From NCBI RefSeq assembly GCF_007565055.1, contig NC_044566.1, forward strand, positions 60,619,332 through 60,683,331: a DNA stretch of 64,000 nucleotides, in the 5' to 3' direction. This stretch comes from Rhinopithecus roxellana. Its lineage: Eukaryota; Chordata; Mammalia; Primates; Cercopithecidae. The position numbers and the translations under genes were made by a program. Shown in pieces: positions 23,991-34,738 of this stretch. Numbering within the stretch: the first letter of the stretch is position 1; each line of letters begins with the position of its first letter. Below the pieces are notes generated by a model. That model saw only the letters and a program-made list of their open reading frames with translations, did not search any database and was not told where the DNA came from.

Positions 23991-24655
23991 TTCCCACACT
24001 GAAAATTCCCCCACTAACTGGGTAAGGACCTCAATTCCCACTTGGAGGGGTTAGTCTTGCTCAAGGGACACTGCTGAGTCTTTAGAACTGAGAAAGGTCT
24101 GCAGCAGGGATAGAGGTGTCCAGCTGTCCAGAGGTTTGTACCAAATCGTTTTAGAGTCACTGCCTTCCCCACGGGACGCAGCTCACCTTGGGCTCTAGCC
24201 TTCACTTGCCCAATACTAACAGACATTAGGGTTGACATGGCATGGATTTCAGCCCACAACTCAGCTTCCTGTGACTCTTCCTGTCCACCAACTGTGATGC
24301 TCCTGGGTTGTTCATGCCTACAGCCTTGCGCCCTGTCCCCATCTCACCAAGTCTTCATCTAAATTCTGCTTTCTTGAAAACCCTGTATGACTTGGCTTGA
24401 GACTTGAATTTCATTATTATTCTGATTGTTGGCCTTCTAAGCTTTGGCAAAGTTGAAATAATTAGGCACTGACTTGGCATCTAGCCCCAAATCACACTGT
24501 TACCCTGTGAACTCCTAAATATCATGAGTCTTGGACCTCCTACTAACGTCACAGAGTTTTTGCGCAATTGCGTAAGTATCTCTGTAAGGCCTACATCTTA
24601 CATCTTTATACCTGAGGAGGCTATGCTTCTTTTCATACCCAATTAAACTTTTTCC
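23991..24655. other. Unique sequence with C/EBP-type motif pair
   Basis: No gene recognised. It contains TTGCGCAATTGCGTAA at 24560-24575, described under the regulatory entry. Confidence 0.4.
24546..24575. promoter_or_regulatory. Candidate CRE half-site plus double C/EBP motif
   Basis: ACGTCA (24546-24551) lies 8 bp before TTGCGCAA (24560-24567), a perfect C/EBP palindrome, directly followed by TTGCGTAA (24568-24575), a second C/EBP/bZIP-type site. Known: C/EBP dimers bind TTGCGCAA. Inferred: possible enhancer element; function untested. Confidence 0.4.
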
Positions 24656-24659
24656 TGTG

Positions 24660-26470
24660 TATTTTACACTCGTTTTCTTTGCCTGATTTTGTATTAGGCT
24701 GTTTCTATATCTTATTGATTTATGGTTTTAAAATATATTCTGGATCCTAATTATTTATCAATTACATACAATGCAAATATCTTCTCCCATTATGCTGCTT
24801 AACTTTTCATTTTGAACAGACACTCTTAATTTTATGTAGTCAGACTTGTCAGTTGTGATTGTGCTTTCCGTATCCTGATAAATCCTCCCATGAGATTTTG
24901 AAGATATTTTTCTTATGCTTTTGTTGTTCCCACTGTAAACCAAAAATAAAATCCAAAGCCCCCCCGACTTAACAGACCCCCTCTGGGGCAAGAGAAACCC
25001 AAACAACTGAATTCCTAGCCCTGATGGGAAGGGGGCCGGGACATGCCTTCTTATACCCTCCTTCCTTTGGAGTTTAGGCACACGTGACCAGCACTAACAT
25101 TAAAATAGAGATGATAAGACTGACAAAATAGACTCTTTGGCAATAAGACACCAAATTCCAACCTGACTTTAGTATAGCATCGCATGACAGATAGCAGACC
25201 CTCAAGGAAATAAAAATATTTTACCACAAAACCTATGCCTTTGCTATATTTTAAAATGGTCCTGCAAAGCCATCCTTTTTTGGGGAAATTTTGCATCTGT
25301 AGAGAATTTCCATTAATGTAGCTATGCCTTCCATGGATCTAGGAAAGATTAACCAAGAGTCTGACACCTGTTAAAGTCTGAAAAAAAGACATTTACCATC
25401 TATTCTCCCTGAAGCCTGCTACCTGGAGGCTTCATCTACACAGCAAGAACCCTGCTTCCACAACCCCTCTTAATTCCAGCATTTCTTTCTACAGACTTTA
25501 TGCCTTTACCTCAGCCCTTAACATTTTCAACCAATAGCCAATCAGAAAATCTTTGAATTCACCTGTGACCTGTACCCACCCCAACTTTCTGGGCCAAACC
25601 AACATATACCTTACATGTATTGATGTATGTCTTTGCCTGTAACTTCAGTTTCCCTCAAATGTATAAAACCAAACTAACCCGACCACTTTGGGCTCACTTT
25701 CTCAGGACCTCCTGAAACTGTTCCCTGGGCCATGGTCACTCATATTAGCTCAGAATAAACCTCTTTAAATATTTTACAGAGTTTGGCTTTTTTTTATCAA
25801 CACCATTTAGTTTTTTAAGCCATGTGGAATGTATTTTTGCATGTGGTATGAGGTTAAAAAATACACATACACACACATACATATTTTTTCATACAAAAAA
25901 ACAAATTTCCCAGTACCATAACTGATTATCAATCATTTCCCCTACTTGACCTGCAATGTCAGTATCAAGTACCATATATCAGGTTTCTGTATATGCATGA
26001 ATACATTCTGTGCTTTCTATTTTGTTTGGTCTACGTTTCTATCTCCGTACTAACACTACTCTGACTAAATTATTACGGCTTTAAAATATGTTTTGATATA
26101 GAGTAAGCTTCTCCAGACAGGTCTTCATACACGTTTTAGGTATTTCTTTTTGGTGCTTTCCATATGAATTTTAGGATCAGCTTGTAAAATTCCATACACA
26201 CACAAAACTTACTTGGAGTTTGACTGGAATTTTATTGAGTTTTAAAATCAATTTGGTAAAAACTGACTTTGCTATTGAATCTTTCTAAGAGTGGTATATC
26301 TCTCTTTTTATTTGCATCTTAGTTTATGTTCTTCAGTAATATTTTATGCTTTTCTCCATAAGGACTTGAATATCCTTTAGATTTATTTCTAGATACCGTT
26401 TAGCTTTTGTTATTATTGTGAATGAGATCTCTATTCTCCCCCATTACTTAACACTATTTTTTGTTGTTGC
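24660..26470 (-). mobile_element. Old L1 (L1M-type), antisense, split by an LTR
   Basis: The plus strand is the complement of L1 ORF2 and 3' sequence: 'gtgctttccgtatcctgata' (24862), 'tggtgctttccatatgaatt' (26152), 'agagtggtatatctctcttt' (26289) and 'gcttttctccataaggactt' (26349). The solo LTR at 24934-25802 interrupts it, and L1 sequence resumes with 'caccatttag' at its right edge. Dead copy. Confidence 0.8.
24934..25802 (+). mobile_element. Solo LTR of an endogenous retrovirus (MER21-like, tentative)
   Basis: An 869-bp block beginning TGTAAACC and ending ATCAACA sits inside an L1. It has CCAAT boxes ('accaatagccaatcagaa', ~25541), a TATA-like 'gtataaaacc' (~25661) and a polyadenylation signal AATAAA in 'cagaataaac' (25751-25760), in the order of an LTR on the plus strand. 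Flanks CCAC/CCAT could be an imperfect 4-bp duplication. No internal retroviral genes remain. Minus-strand frames inside it are not genes. The family name is from memory of a MER21-type 3' end and is unsure; another LTR family is possible. Confidence 0.75.
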
Positions 26471-26741
26471 CAGAAGGCTTTAGATGTTCGTGGTTGATTG
26501 TGTCTAGCAGTTTAGATGCACAGCTTCCCTAGTGCTTAGCTGCAAGCAGCACGTCAATACTTTCTTTTTCAGCTTCTTTAGGAAAGTGCATGCATCAAGG
26601 TGTCTTCAGAGATCTGCCTGACTGATCCTTCAGGCAAGATTTTGTATTGCTCGCTTTTGAGCTCATGGTTTTCCTCTGGTGAAGCTGGTTAAGGGGGGCT
26701 CACAGGGAGAAAGGGCATCAATCATTTTTAGGGATCCCATT
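26471..26741. other. Unique sequence
   Basis: Nothing recognised between the L1 and MIR. Confidence 0.35.
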
Positions 26742-26890
26742 ATACCCAGAGTTCATATTATTAGCCTCACTTCAGAGACTAGAAAATAAAAGAGATGAAA
26801 TATCTTTTCCAAAGTTAGGAAGTGGTGCTCACTCAAACCCAGGCTTCTCTGACCCAGAGTCCAATGCTCTAACCTGTTACTACGCATTTC
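26742..26890 (-). mobile_element. MIR SINE fragment
   Basis: Antisense MIR: 'gaaatatcttttccaaagtt' and 'tcaaacccaggcttctctga', then 'gctctaacctgttact', in reverse order of the consensus. Confidence 0.75.
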
Positions 26891-26904
26891 CTTCCAAACA
26901 CTGC

Positions 26905-26975
26905 TTTTCTCATAAGAAACTGAACCAGGCCTCAACAGTGTGATCACAGGATTCTACCAACTAGACCACCAGGGT
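26905..26975 (-). pseudogene. Degenerate tRNA-Glu pseudogene
   Basis: The minus strand aligns along its length to nuclear tRNA-Glu(CTC) with one single-base gap. It opens ACCCTGGTGGTCTAGTTGG, containing the A box TGGTCTAGTTGG, and contains GGTTCAGTTTC where the B box should read GGTTCGATTCC. The base triplet in the anticodon position is CAC rather than CTC. Acceptor-stem and T-stem pairing is lost, and many differences are CpG decay. No 3' CCA or A-tail is evident, so whether it was retroposed is unclear. Almost certainly not a working tRNA. An alternative is chance similarity to a tRNA-derived SINE head, but no SINE body follows. Confidence 0.65.
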
Positions 26976-27039
26976 GGCACCGGTGTTCATCCAGAAGCCC
27001 AGGCTAGACACAGGGGAATCATGTATTTTACTTTCAACA

Positions 27040-28110
27040 GTCAATCAACACTGAGTCCTGCGGAATCTGCCCTCTAAGTAGCTCTTAAATGCCTTCTCTT
27101 TTCTGTGTTTCCCCTTCATCTCTCACTCTGACAGCCTCCAAGGTCTCCCACCTCCACCTCCGCCTATCGCCTCCCAGCAGGGTCATCTTTTTGTTTAAAA
27201 ATATCTGACCTTATCCCTGGTATGCTTAAAAACTTCCAGTGCCTCCCACTGCAATGAGAATAAAACCCACCTGCTTTCTGTGACCTATTAGGCCTTTAGA
27301 ACCTCTTTCCCACCTTATTCTCTCACTTCATTTCTTACCATTAGCTTCTTATTCACTACCCTTTAGCCCTTTTCTCTGCCAAATTCATCACAACCTTAGG
27401 GCCTGGGTTCCTGCTGTTCTCTCTGCCCAAAATATTCCTTTACCAGATCTGTGCATTGCTGCCTTCCTTTCAGGTTTCAGCTTAAATGCCACTGTTTCAG
27501 AGAGGGCTTCTCTTACCACTCCACCTAAAGAAAGTGCCCAGCCCACACCTGCCCCTCCAAATTGCTCTCCACTGCATCCTCTGGTTTATTTCTTCATATA
27601 AATTACCCCCATCCATGTTAATTTTTTTTCCTAGTGAAAAAAAAAATCTACCTGAAACACAGTTTGGGACGGCTCTTTCTGCATTTCATTGCCCCACAGC
27701 TTCACAGAATGTTTGGCTGTGGGGAAGGAGGACATTTTTTAAATTGTAGGAAAAGAAAGATAACATAAAATTTACCATTTTAATCATTATTAAATGTACC
27801 ATTCGGTGGCATTAAGTACATTCATATCGGGTAAACATAATCACCATCATGTCCTCAGGGTTTATCCATGTTGTAGCAGGTGCTGGAACTTCCTTCCTTT
27901 TAAGACTGAGTAATATTCCATTCTGTTGTATGTATACCACATTTTGTTTACCTCGTTATGGACATTTGGGCTGTTTCCACCTGTCAGCTATTGTGAAAAA
28001 TGCTACTGTATTAATTTTAAAAATGTGTTTACTTTCTATCTCTCTTCACTCAAATGTAAGCTCCAAAAACACAGAGACTGCATAGAAAAGCGCCTGGCTT
28101 CTGGCAGAGA
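27040..28110 (+). mobile_element. L2 LINE, 3' region, split by an antisense L1
   Basis: Sense L2 from 'cttccagtgcctcccactgc' (27233) through 'tcctgctgttctctctgccc' (27410) and 'ttctcttaccactccaccta' (27509), then apparently resuming at about 28018 with 'tcactcaaatgtaagctcca' and ending near 'gcgcctggcttctggc'. The interruption at 27750-28015 is L1. Confidence 0.8.
27750..28015 (-). mobile_element. L1 fragment inserted in L2
   Basis: 'aacataaaatttaccatttt', 'ggcattaagtacattcatat' and 'gactgagtaatattccattc' are the complement of L1M 3' UTR/ORF2 sequence, the same module that recurs at 61.6-62.3 kb. Confidence 0.8.
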
Positions 28111-28199
28111 CAGTATGAGCCAAGTGCAATGTTATGAGCTGTGTAATATAATAAGCTAAATAGTTATACCCGATGAATGTAAAAAAATTAAGGAATCCT

Positions 28200-28852
28200 T
28201 TCTCTAATGGGTCAGCAGCATCTCTCAGCTGGATTATTGCAGGACAGTCCGTCTCATCTCCTTTTCTCTCATCTTGCCACTTTTCAACCCATTCCTCCTA
28301 CTCTGACAAAAGTGATATTTTAAAAACAGAAATATAACACTCTTCTCCTTAAAAAACTTTCAGTGGCACCGCTTTGTCCTTATAACAAACTCCTTGCCAG
28401 GGCTTCCAAGAACCTGGTATCCTGGCCTGGCATGCCCACCCAGCTTCAGTTCTGGGCCAGCTCCATGCTGAGTCTCAGCTGGCTTCTTACAGTACCTTGA
28501 ATGTGGCATGGTGGTGGCTCATGGACTTTCCTAGATGCTGTTCCTTTTGCCTGAGCCATCTTCTGCCCTCTCTTGGCCTGTTTCTATTTGTCCTTTAGAT
28601 TTCTTTTTGGATACCACTCACAGGAGAAGTCTTTCCTAGTACTATGAGTCTGGGTTAATTGCTTTTCGTACGTATTCTCTTACTGTACTTATGGGAATTG
28701 TCTGTTTTTTGTTTTTTGTCTTTGATCCCTTAGACTGTAAATTCCATGAAGACAGGGACTATGTCTCTCTTATTCATCATGGAATTTCTGGTGTCTAGCA
28801 CAGTACCTGGCACTTACTAAGCAAGATCTCAACAGACAGAAATAAATGGATG
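28200..28852 (+). mobile_element. L2 LINE 3' region, well preserved
   Basis: Sense L2 covering about 650 bp: 'tggattattgcaggacagtc' (28231), 'gctgttccttttgcctgagc' (28538), 'gtaaattccatgaagacagg' (28737) and 'cagtacctggcacttactaa' (28800). The second L2 3' end in this orientation within 1.8 kb. Confidence 0.88.
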
Positions 28853-29865
28853 TTTAAGCACTATCTATTGTGTCCAAACAGAATCCAGTAATATTATGTC
28901 TTAAGTGGTGTCCAGGCATTCATATATAGCCTGTTGGACAAACATGGCCCATCTGGGATCTCTGAAAACATTTTTTAACCTAATCACCTAAATACTTTAA
29001 ACGACAGGCCAAATGGAGCTTCGCCATCTGTCCCTCATAGCACTGTGAAATTCACTGCCACCAGGTGTCACCCAGATAGGTAGGGAGCAATTTGTAACTA
29101 TTATTGAAGCTTCATGTAATTAATTACTTAATTTTAGGCTGATCAAGTTTAATTCCACTAATATTACATCATGAAATTGGGGGAGCTACAAAATGTAATT
29201 GAAAGGAAAAAAATAGATATGAAACAATTATGGGCAGACTTTTTCCCCGAGGCAGCCCAGAACTTAAGAATTGTAGCAGCCATGCTAATGCGTATTGAGA
29301 TGAAATAACGTGGGCTGGGCAGGGCTGTTTTACATTATAACTAAACCAGCAGTATTAAGAAAGAATCTGTCAGCAGAGGTCAAAAGGATTCAGAGAGGCA
29401 AAACTAGTCACTGTGTCCATATAAACAGAGGAGGGAGCACCAAATCTGGGGACTTGAGTCATCCGGCTGCTCACACCTAGATTTATGTTCTCATGGCCCA
29501 CAACTGAAATAAAGAAAAAAAAAAAAGAAAGGGAGGAAGGAAGGAGGGAAGGAAGAAAGACACACCCCTGCAGTTCTGTTCATTTTATGATTTTGCTTTG
29601 TGGTTTTGGGATAACCACCTTAAAACCAAAAAGCCCCATCTGTCAAGACTGGGCATAGATTTTTAACTTCCTATATTAACCCTAAATAAATCTGTGTTGA
29701 CATTTATAGAGACTTAGCATGTCTATCATCTCAACTTACGATGCTCATCACTTAATGATCTTTATGACCTGCCTCATGATAATGAAAAGACTGAACTGGA
29801 GGGATTGGTTAAATGCAATGTATCTGTCCAGACAGTGGAAATCTATTCTGGCTCCTCAAAATGAC
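28853..29865. other. Repeat-poor block with AT homeobox-type sites
   Basis: One kilobase without a nameable mobile element. It contains 'taattaattacttaatttta' (29117-29136), further TAATT/ATTA cores, and a one-mismatch CTCF-like sequence at 29058-29072. A purine tract lies at 29509-29562. Confidence 0.4.
29509..29562. repeat. Polypurine simple repeat
   Basis: A/G-only stretch with GGAA-type units ('ggaggaaggaaggagggaag'). Confidence 0.9.
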
Positions 29866-30035
29866 GGTGTAGATCAGTGACTGGAATATGCGCATTCAGA
29901 TGCTTGTGAAAATACACATTCCAGAGCCATAACCCTGGAGATTCTGAAACTACAGATCTAGGCTGGGCCCTAGGAATCTGCATTCTAGCAAGCATTCCCC
30001 AGGGGGATTTTTACACAGCAAGCTTGTTGATAGGA
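29866..30035. mobile_element. MER5-type hAT-Charlie MITE
   Basis: 'gtgactggaatatgcgcatt', 'aaatacacattccagagcc', 'ggctgggccctaggaatctg' and 'attccccagggggattttta' follow the MER5-group order over roughly the family's length. Confidence 0.72.
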
Positions 30036-31076
30036 ATAATCATTTCAGATCAATACTTACTAACATGGAAATGTGGAGATTATTAAATTATAAAACAGTG
30101 TGTACAGTCTAATCTCAGTTTAAAAATACCTAGATAGGTGGACACATAGCAACACAGATTATATATAGAGATGGACAGAAAGTGTTTGGAAGGATAGGCA
30201 CTAAGGTAATACCAATAAACTGTGGTAGGATTACAATGTTTTTCAAAGATTATTTTTCTTATATGTATTTTATAATTTTCTATATTACATTAACACTGAT
30301 CTTGGACTAATAAATAGATAATTACATTAAAAAAAAATATTTACTGACTTTCTAATGTGCCTTGAGCATTAGGACTATAAAGTGGAATCAGGTCATGATT
30401 CTACCTTGAGAACTTCAGTCCCTAGAGGGAAATAGCCACTTTCCCAGTGTACAGGGCACAGCATCGAAAGATCTGTGGCATCCACCTGGATGCAGCGCTG
30501 GGGAAAGGCTGAGGACTTGAACCCTTGCTCTCCCTGAGGCCGCCCAGCTACAGCGCTGGACATTACAGCAGCACTGTCATCTGGCTGGACCAGAGCTGGG
30601 AAAGGCTGGAAAACATACCGGTCATATCAGGGATGGGGAATGATTTGCCCTCTGAAAAGCTGTTTTTGTTTTTGTTTTTTGGTAAAAGAACCCAAAGAAA
30701 ACAACCGGAAAACCCAAACCAATACAAACCACAACATTAAAGACAAAGAAATAACATAAAAACAGTGACCTTACGATGCGAGATGGGGCCTCCCTGGGAA
30801 AGGATGAAGAGCAGACGCTTGCTATAATGCTGCACATGCATTTGCGTCGTCTCTCCCTTTCCGGCCACAGTTATTCTGCGATAATTTGTTTTCTGCTGAA
30901 TTAGATCCTACCCCATCCTTCAAGCTCAACTAGTTCCTTCCATTCCGCCAGTCTCCCCTAACCCTTCAGTCACGTAGCATCCCCATCCTTTAAGCACACA
31001 GTATTTTATCTGATACACATTTGCAAAATTGCGTGTTTGGTATATGTGATTTATATCTTAGATTATGTTAGTTGTC
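30036..31076. other. Unique sequence; possible L2 trace
   Basis: 30335-30435 is faintly antisense-L2-like ('atttactgactttctaatgt', 'gaacttcagtccctaga'). 30480-30640 is GC-rich with CpGs. No gene recognised. Confidence 0.4.
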
Positions 31077-31099
31077 ATGTGAAATTTTTTGTGGTTTGG

Positions 31100-31391
31100 G
31101 GGTTTGATTTTTTGTTTTGAGACAGGGTCTTGCTTTGTCACCCAGGCTGGAGTCTAGGGGCACAATCATTGCTCACGATAGCCTTGAACACATGAACTCA
31201 GGCAATCCTTGTGCCTTAGCCTCCCAGGTAGCTAGGACTACAGGCACACACCACCACACCTGGCTGCTTTTAAGATTTTTGTGGAGACAGGGTCCTGCTA
31301 TGGTGCTTAGGCTGCTCTTGAATTCCTGGCCTCAAGGAACCCTCTTACCCCCTGAAGTGCTGGGATTACAGGCGTCACCACCACACCCAGT
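31100..31391 (-). mobile_element. AluJ-type SINE
   Basis: Diverged antisense Alu. ATGTGAA recurs at 31077-31083 and 31392-31398, a probable target-site duplication. Confidence 0.9.
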
Positions 31392-31398
31392 ATGTGAA

Positions 31399-33925
31399 TC
31401 TTTGGTTACTAAGAGCAGTTTTAGGCACATACATATTAGGCATTCTATACACACTTTTCAGTAAATTATGTTGAACAAAAATACTCCTGACTTTTAAGAT
31501 AGCTTAACACTAGAAAATAAACCTTCTAGCTACACTAAAATGGTTGCTTATTATTAATAAATGCCAATTTATTAATAATAAAACACAAACTTTCTAACTT
31601 TTTTTCAGCACTTCACTCTAATTTTTTCAGCACTGCCACTTTATCCTGATACATTCATAAGTTTTATTTTAAATTCAACAGTAGACGAATATTGATCAAA
31701 CGCCCAAATTCTGTGGTTCTAAAATTAAGTTTAGAAATAATTCATTTCCTCCATTATCTAGCAGACTAGAACTACTAAACGTTTTAACACACATGACTGT
31801 CTCTTGGGAGAGGACAAAGTCACAATCTTGGAAGAATAATAATGTGTTTTCTTTAAAAAAAAAGTCTAAGAGGAGACTATTATTAGAATTTCTTTTCTAA
31901 AATTCAGCATGGGAATAAAAGACCTGCATTTGAGAAGATGCTGACTGGAATGATAAATAATAATAAATGTTTGACTCAAATCATAAAGCTGCATCATATA
32001 ACTTCAAATAAATGTCTTCAAGACAAGGTAGTGTATTATTTTAAAAGCTTTATTTAGTCTTTTAATAGCAAAGCTAAGAGAAAAGCAGAAGCACATTATA
32101 ACATTACTCTAGCGCCCTCTGGTGTCCCACTTGCAGCACACCTTTTTCAGTTCATTATTTGCTGTTTCTATAGCTATTTGCAAAGGAGCATTTTGGGAAA
32201 CCACTAATGTGTCTGGGGAGGAATGCCTCATTAAAGAAAACCTACTATGTGGATCATACAACATCTTACAACCAAATGATTTGCTGATTATGCCCATACA
32301 TACTGTTTACCTCACTCTGGGGAGCTGGAGTTGGCATTACGCTTATTAAAGCCACACAGGTAAGCGGAGTTAATTAAACATGAGGACTTGAAAAGGAAAT
32401 CTCTGTAATACTAGCCAGTGTTTCCTTCACAGAAAATTTCCATGGGAAGCTACAGGTGACGTGATAAGAGCCGGATGTTTAGTGGATACCTGCCACTATT
32501 AAACCTGCTTTGGTTAAAAAAAAATTGCAAAATTCAGATGAGTGAAAATTAATTGTCACAAGTGATGTTGGTCTTTCTTTGTGGGTCAGAAATGCAAATA
32601 TGCCCCTTTAAAACACACAAACTTACAAATCTCTCCATATTTAAAAGCCAGCTTAACCTGAAATATTAAAATAATAACTGCAACTTATAAATATTATAAA
32701 ACAAAGGATAAGAGCATGTAAATTATAAGTAGGCATAAAGGAAAAACAAAAACCCAAATAACTCCACTCTAATATAATGAGTGCAAATCTCTGAAGGAAA
32801 TATACCCAAATGTTAACAGAGTTTGTATTGAAGTAACAGAACTGTCTAACTTTTTACTTATGCTAATTTCACCTATTCGCTTTTGATTCTCTCTTCATCA
32901 TCTAATCCTAAATCCCAAGTGCTAGAAGCAGCTGTCCACATTTCTAGCTACTGTTGTCCTGTCTTTTTCATTGTCACAGCTGAGAAATTGACAATTTATG
33001 TAATTCAGTTCATCTGCTTAGCAACAGGAAGGGCGGGGCTCAAAACAGAGGAAAACTACCCAGTAGCATTTGCAATTGTGAAATGAGAAAGGAAGAATGG
33101 AGAACTGGCTAAAGGTCGTGTAACTTATCTCTGAGGGGGCTGAAAAAAGAGATCAAACTATTTTCAATACTAAATCTCAAAAGGATAAGTCAGAAGAAAT
33201 GTTCTACATTCTTCTTAGACCTCTATAATTACAGTCTTAAGAGTGCCATGTGATTAAAATGCCATAAATAGTGCTTCATTGACAAACAAATAGAAAGTTC
33301 TTTGCTCCTGAATTTCTAAATGTGTCAATTTTGGGCTTGGCCTCCAAAATTGCCTTAGGGAAAGTGTATCTTAGTTGAGAGTCAGATAATCCCATGCAGA
33401 TAGGAGTTCCAGCCAGGTGAGAACCCGTAATACAGCTACTCTGAGCACGGATCACACTCCTTGTCCTGCTGTACTTCCCATTTCACCTTGCCATCAGTAA
33501 AAAGGAGGAAAGAATGGGAAAGAACTGGAGTATCACTGGAGCAGTTCTTAGTATTCCAAGCTTTCCATCTTTGTCAGAACCTACTTAGAGTTTGGGCTAC
33601 AGTCTCATCGCATGAATGAGGACCCAGCAGTGGTAAGAGCATAAGGGTCATGTCACCAAGTTGCATTAAACCGCCGTGTATCTCATCAGAAATTTATCAG
33701 ATTTACGGTGCCATCATGTCTCTTCTTTATGGCGGGTTTGATTGCAGATTCAGAAAAAAGGGGTGTTTCACTGAAACGAATCGGCCAAATGATGTGTTTC
33801 AGTTTTATTTTCTCGGTTAGTCCTTAGAAATCTGGCTAAATCAGCCAAGACCACACCATGAAATGAAAGAGAAAATGTCACTTACTTCCCATTTAACAGA
33901 TTTTCCTGCTGCTTAAATTGGTTTA
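31399..33925. other. Long repeat-poor interval
   Basis: About 2.5 kb without a recognisable mobile element, the longest such run in the window. It includes the CTCF-type motif at 32110, 'acaggtgacgtgataagag' (32452; E-box plus CRE-like), and the palindrome GTTTCACTGAAAC at 33765-33777. No exon structure or domain-bearing frame is visible. Confidence 0.45.
32110..32125 (-). promoter_or_regulatory. Candidate CTCF binding site
   Basis: The minus strand reads ACACCAGAGGGCGCTA, matching the CTCF core (CCASYAGRKGGCRSY) at all positions but the first. Known: this zinc-finger protein binds such sites at insulators and loop anchors. Inferred: occupancy in cells, which sequence alone cannot show. Confidence 0.55.
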
Positions 33926-34162
33926 TTCATTTGTTCAGAATGTTTTTGAGCATCTACTGCGTGCACTGTTTCAAGCACTGCGGTTACTGCGGTGAGTAAG
34001 ACTGCAAGACCCCCGCTCTCAGAAGCTGACAATCTGATTATGCATGAGCACGCACACACAGACTAAAAAGGAAAAATTAATAGATACCTAAGAAAATGTC
34101 GAATAGCACAACAAACACATCACAGAGAATTCAGGCATAGTAACATGAGAGTCACTGTTTTA

Positions 34163-34216
34163 TTAGGCTGGTGCAAAAGTAATGGCAAACCCACGATTAC
34201 TTTTGCACCAACCTAA
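34163..34216. mobile_element. MADE1 mariner MITE, internally deleted hairpin
   Basis: TTAGGCTGGTGCAAAAGTAAT (34163-34183) is repeated in inverted form at 34196-34216 with one mismatch; the loop is 12 nt. Flanking TA dinucleotides (34161-34162, 34217-34218) are the mariner target duplication. MADE1 is normally ~80 bp, so the centre is deleted. Known: MADE1 palindromes gave rise to miR-548 family precursors. Confidence 0.93.
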
Positions 34217-34424
34217 TAGGGCGGGTGTCAGGGAGATGTCTATGAGGAGAGAATGAGGCTGAGACATGAATGTTAAGAAGAATCCAGCCATGCACATATT
34301 AGGGTTAAGAGCATCCAGCCCAGAAACAGCACATGCAAAGGCTCTATGGTAGGAGCACACTTGGTGTGTTACAAAAATAAAAAGTAAACCAGAGTTTGGC
34401 TGGGGTGTAAAAAGGGAAGAGCAA

Positions 34425-34706
34425 GGCCGGGCGCGGTGGCTCAAGCCTGTAATCCCAGCACTTTGGGAGGCCGAGACGGGCGGATCACGAGGTCAGGAGA
34501 TCGAGACCATCCTGGCTAATACGGTGAAACCCCGTCTCTACTAAAAAATACAAAAAACTAGCCGGGCGACGAGGTGGGCGCCTGTAGTCCCAGCTACTCG
34601 GGAGGCTGAGACAGGAGAATGGCGTGAACCCGGGAGGCGGAGCTTGCAGTGAGCTGAGAGCCCGCCACTGCACTCCAGCCTGGGAGGCAGAGCAAGACTC
34701 CGTCTC

Positions 34707-34730
<24 letters not shown>
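34425..34730 (+). mobile_element. Young AluY (cercopithecid YR-type)
   Basis: Near-consensus sense Alu with 'GGCTCAAGCCTG' and 'CTAGCCGGGCGACGAGG'. It ends in an uninterrupted A-tail and is bounded by a perfect 14-bp duplication AAAAAGGGAAGAGC (34409-34422, 34731-34744). Right arm reads 'gagagcccgccac' rather than the usual GATCCGGCCAC. Confidence 0.95.

Positions 34731-34738
<8 letters not shown>

Noticed and set aside
34706..34735. Poly-A as end of a processed gene
   Set aside because: It is the tail of the adjoining Alu, with the duplication directly after it.
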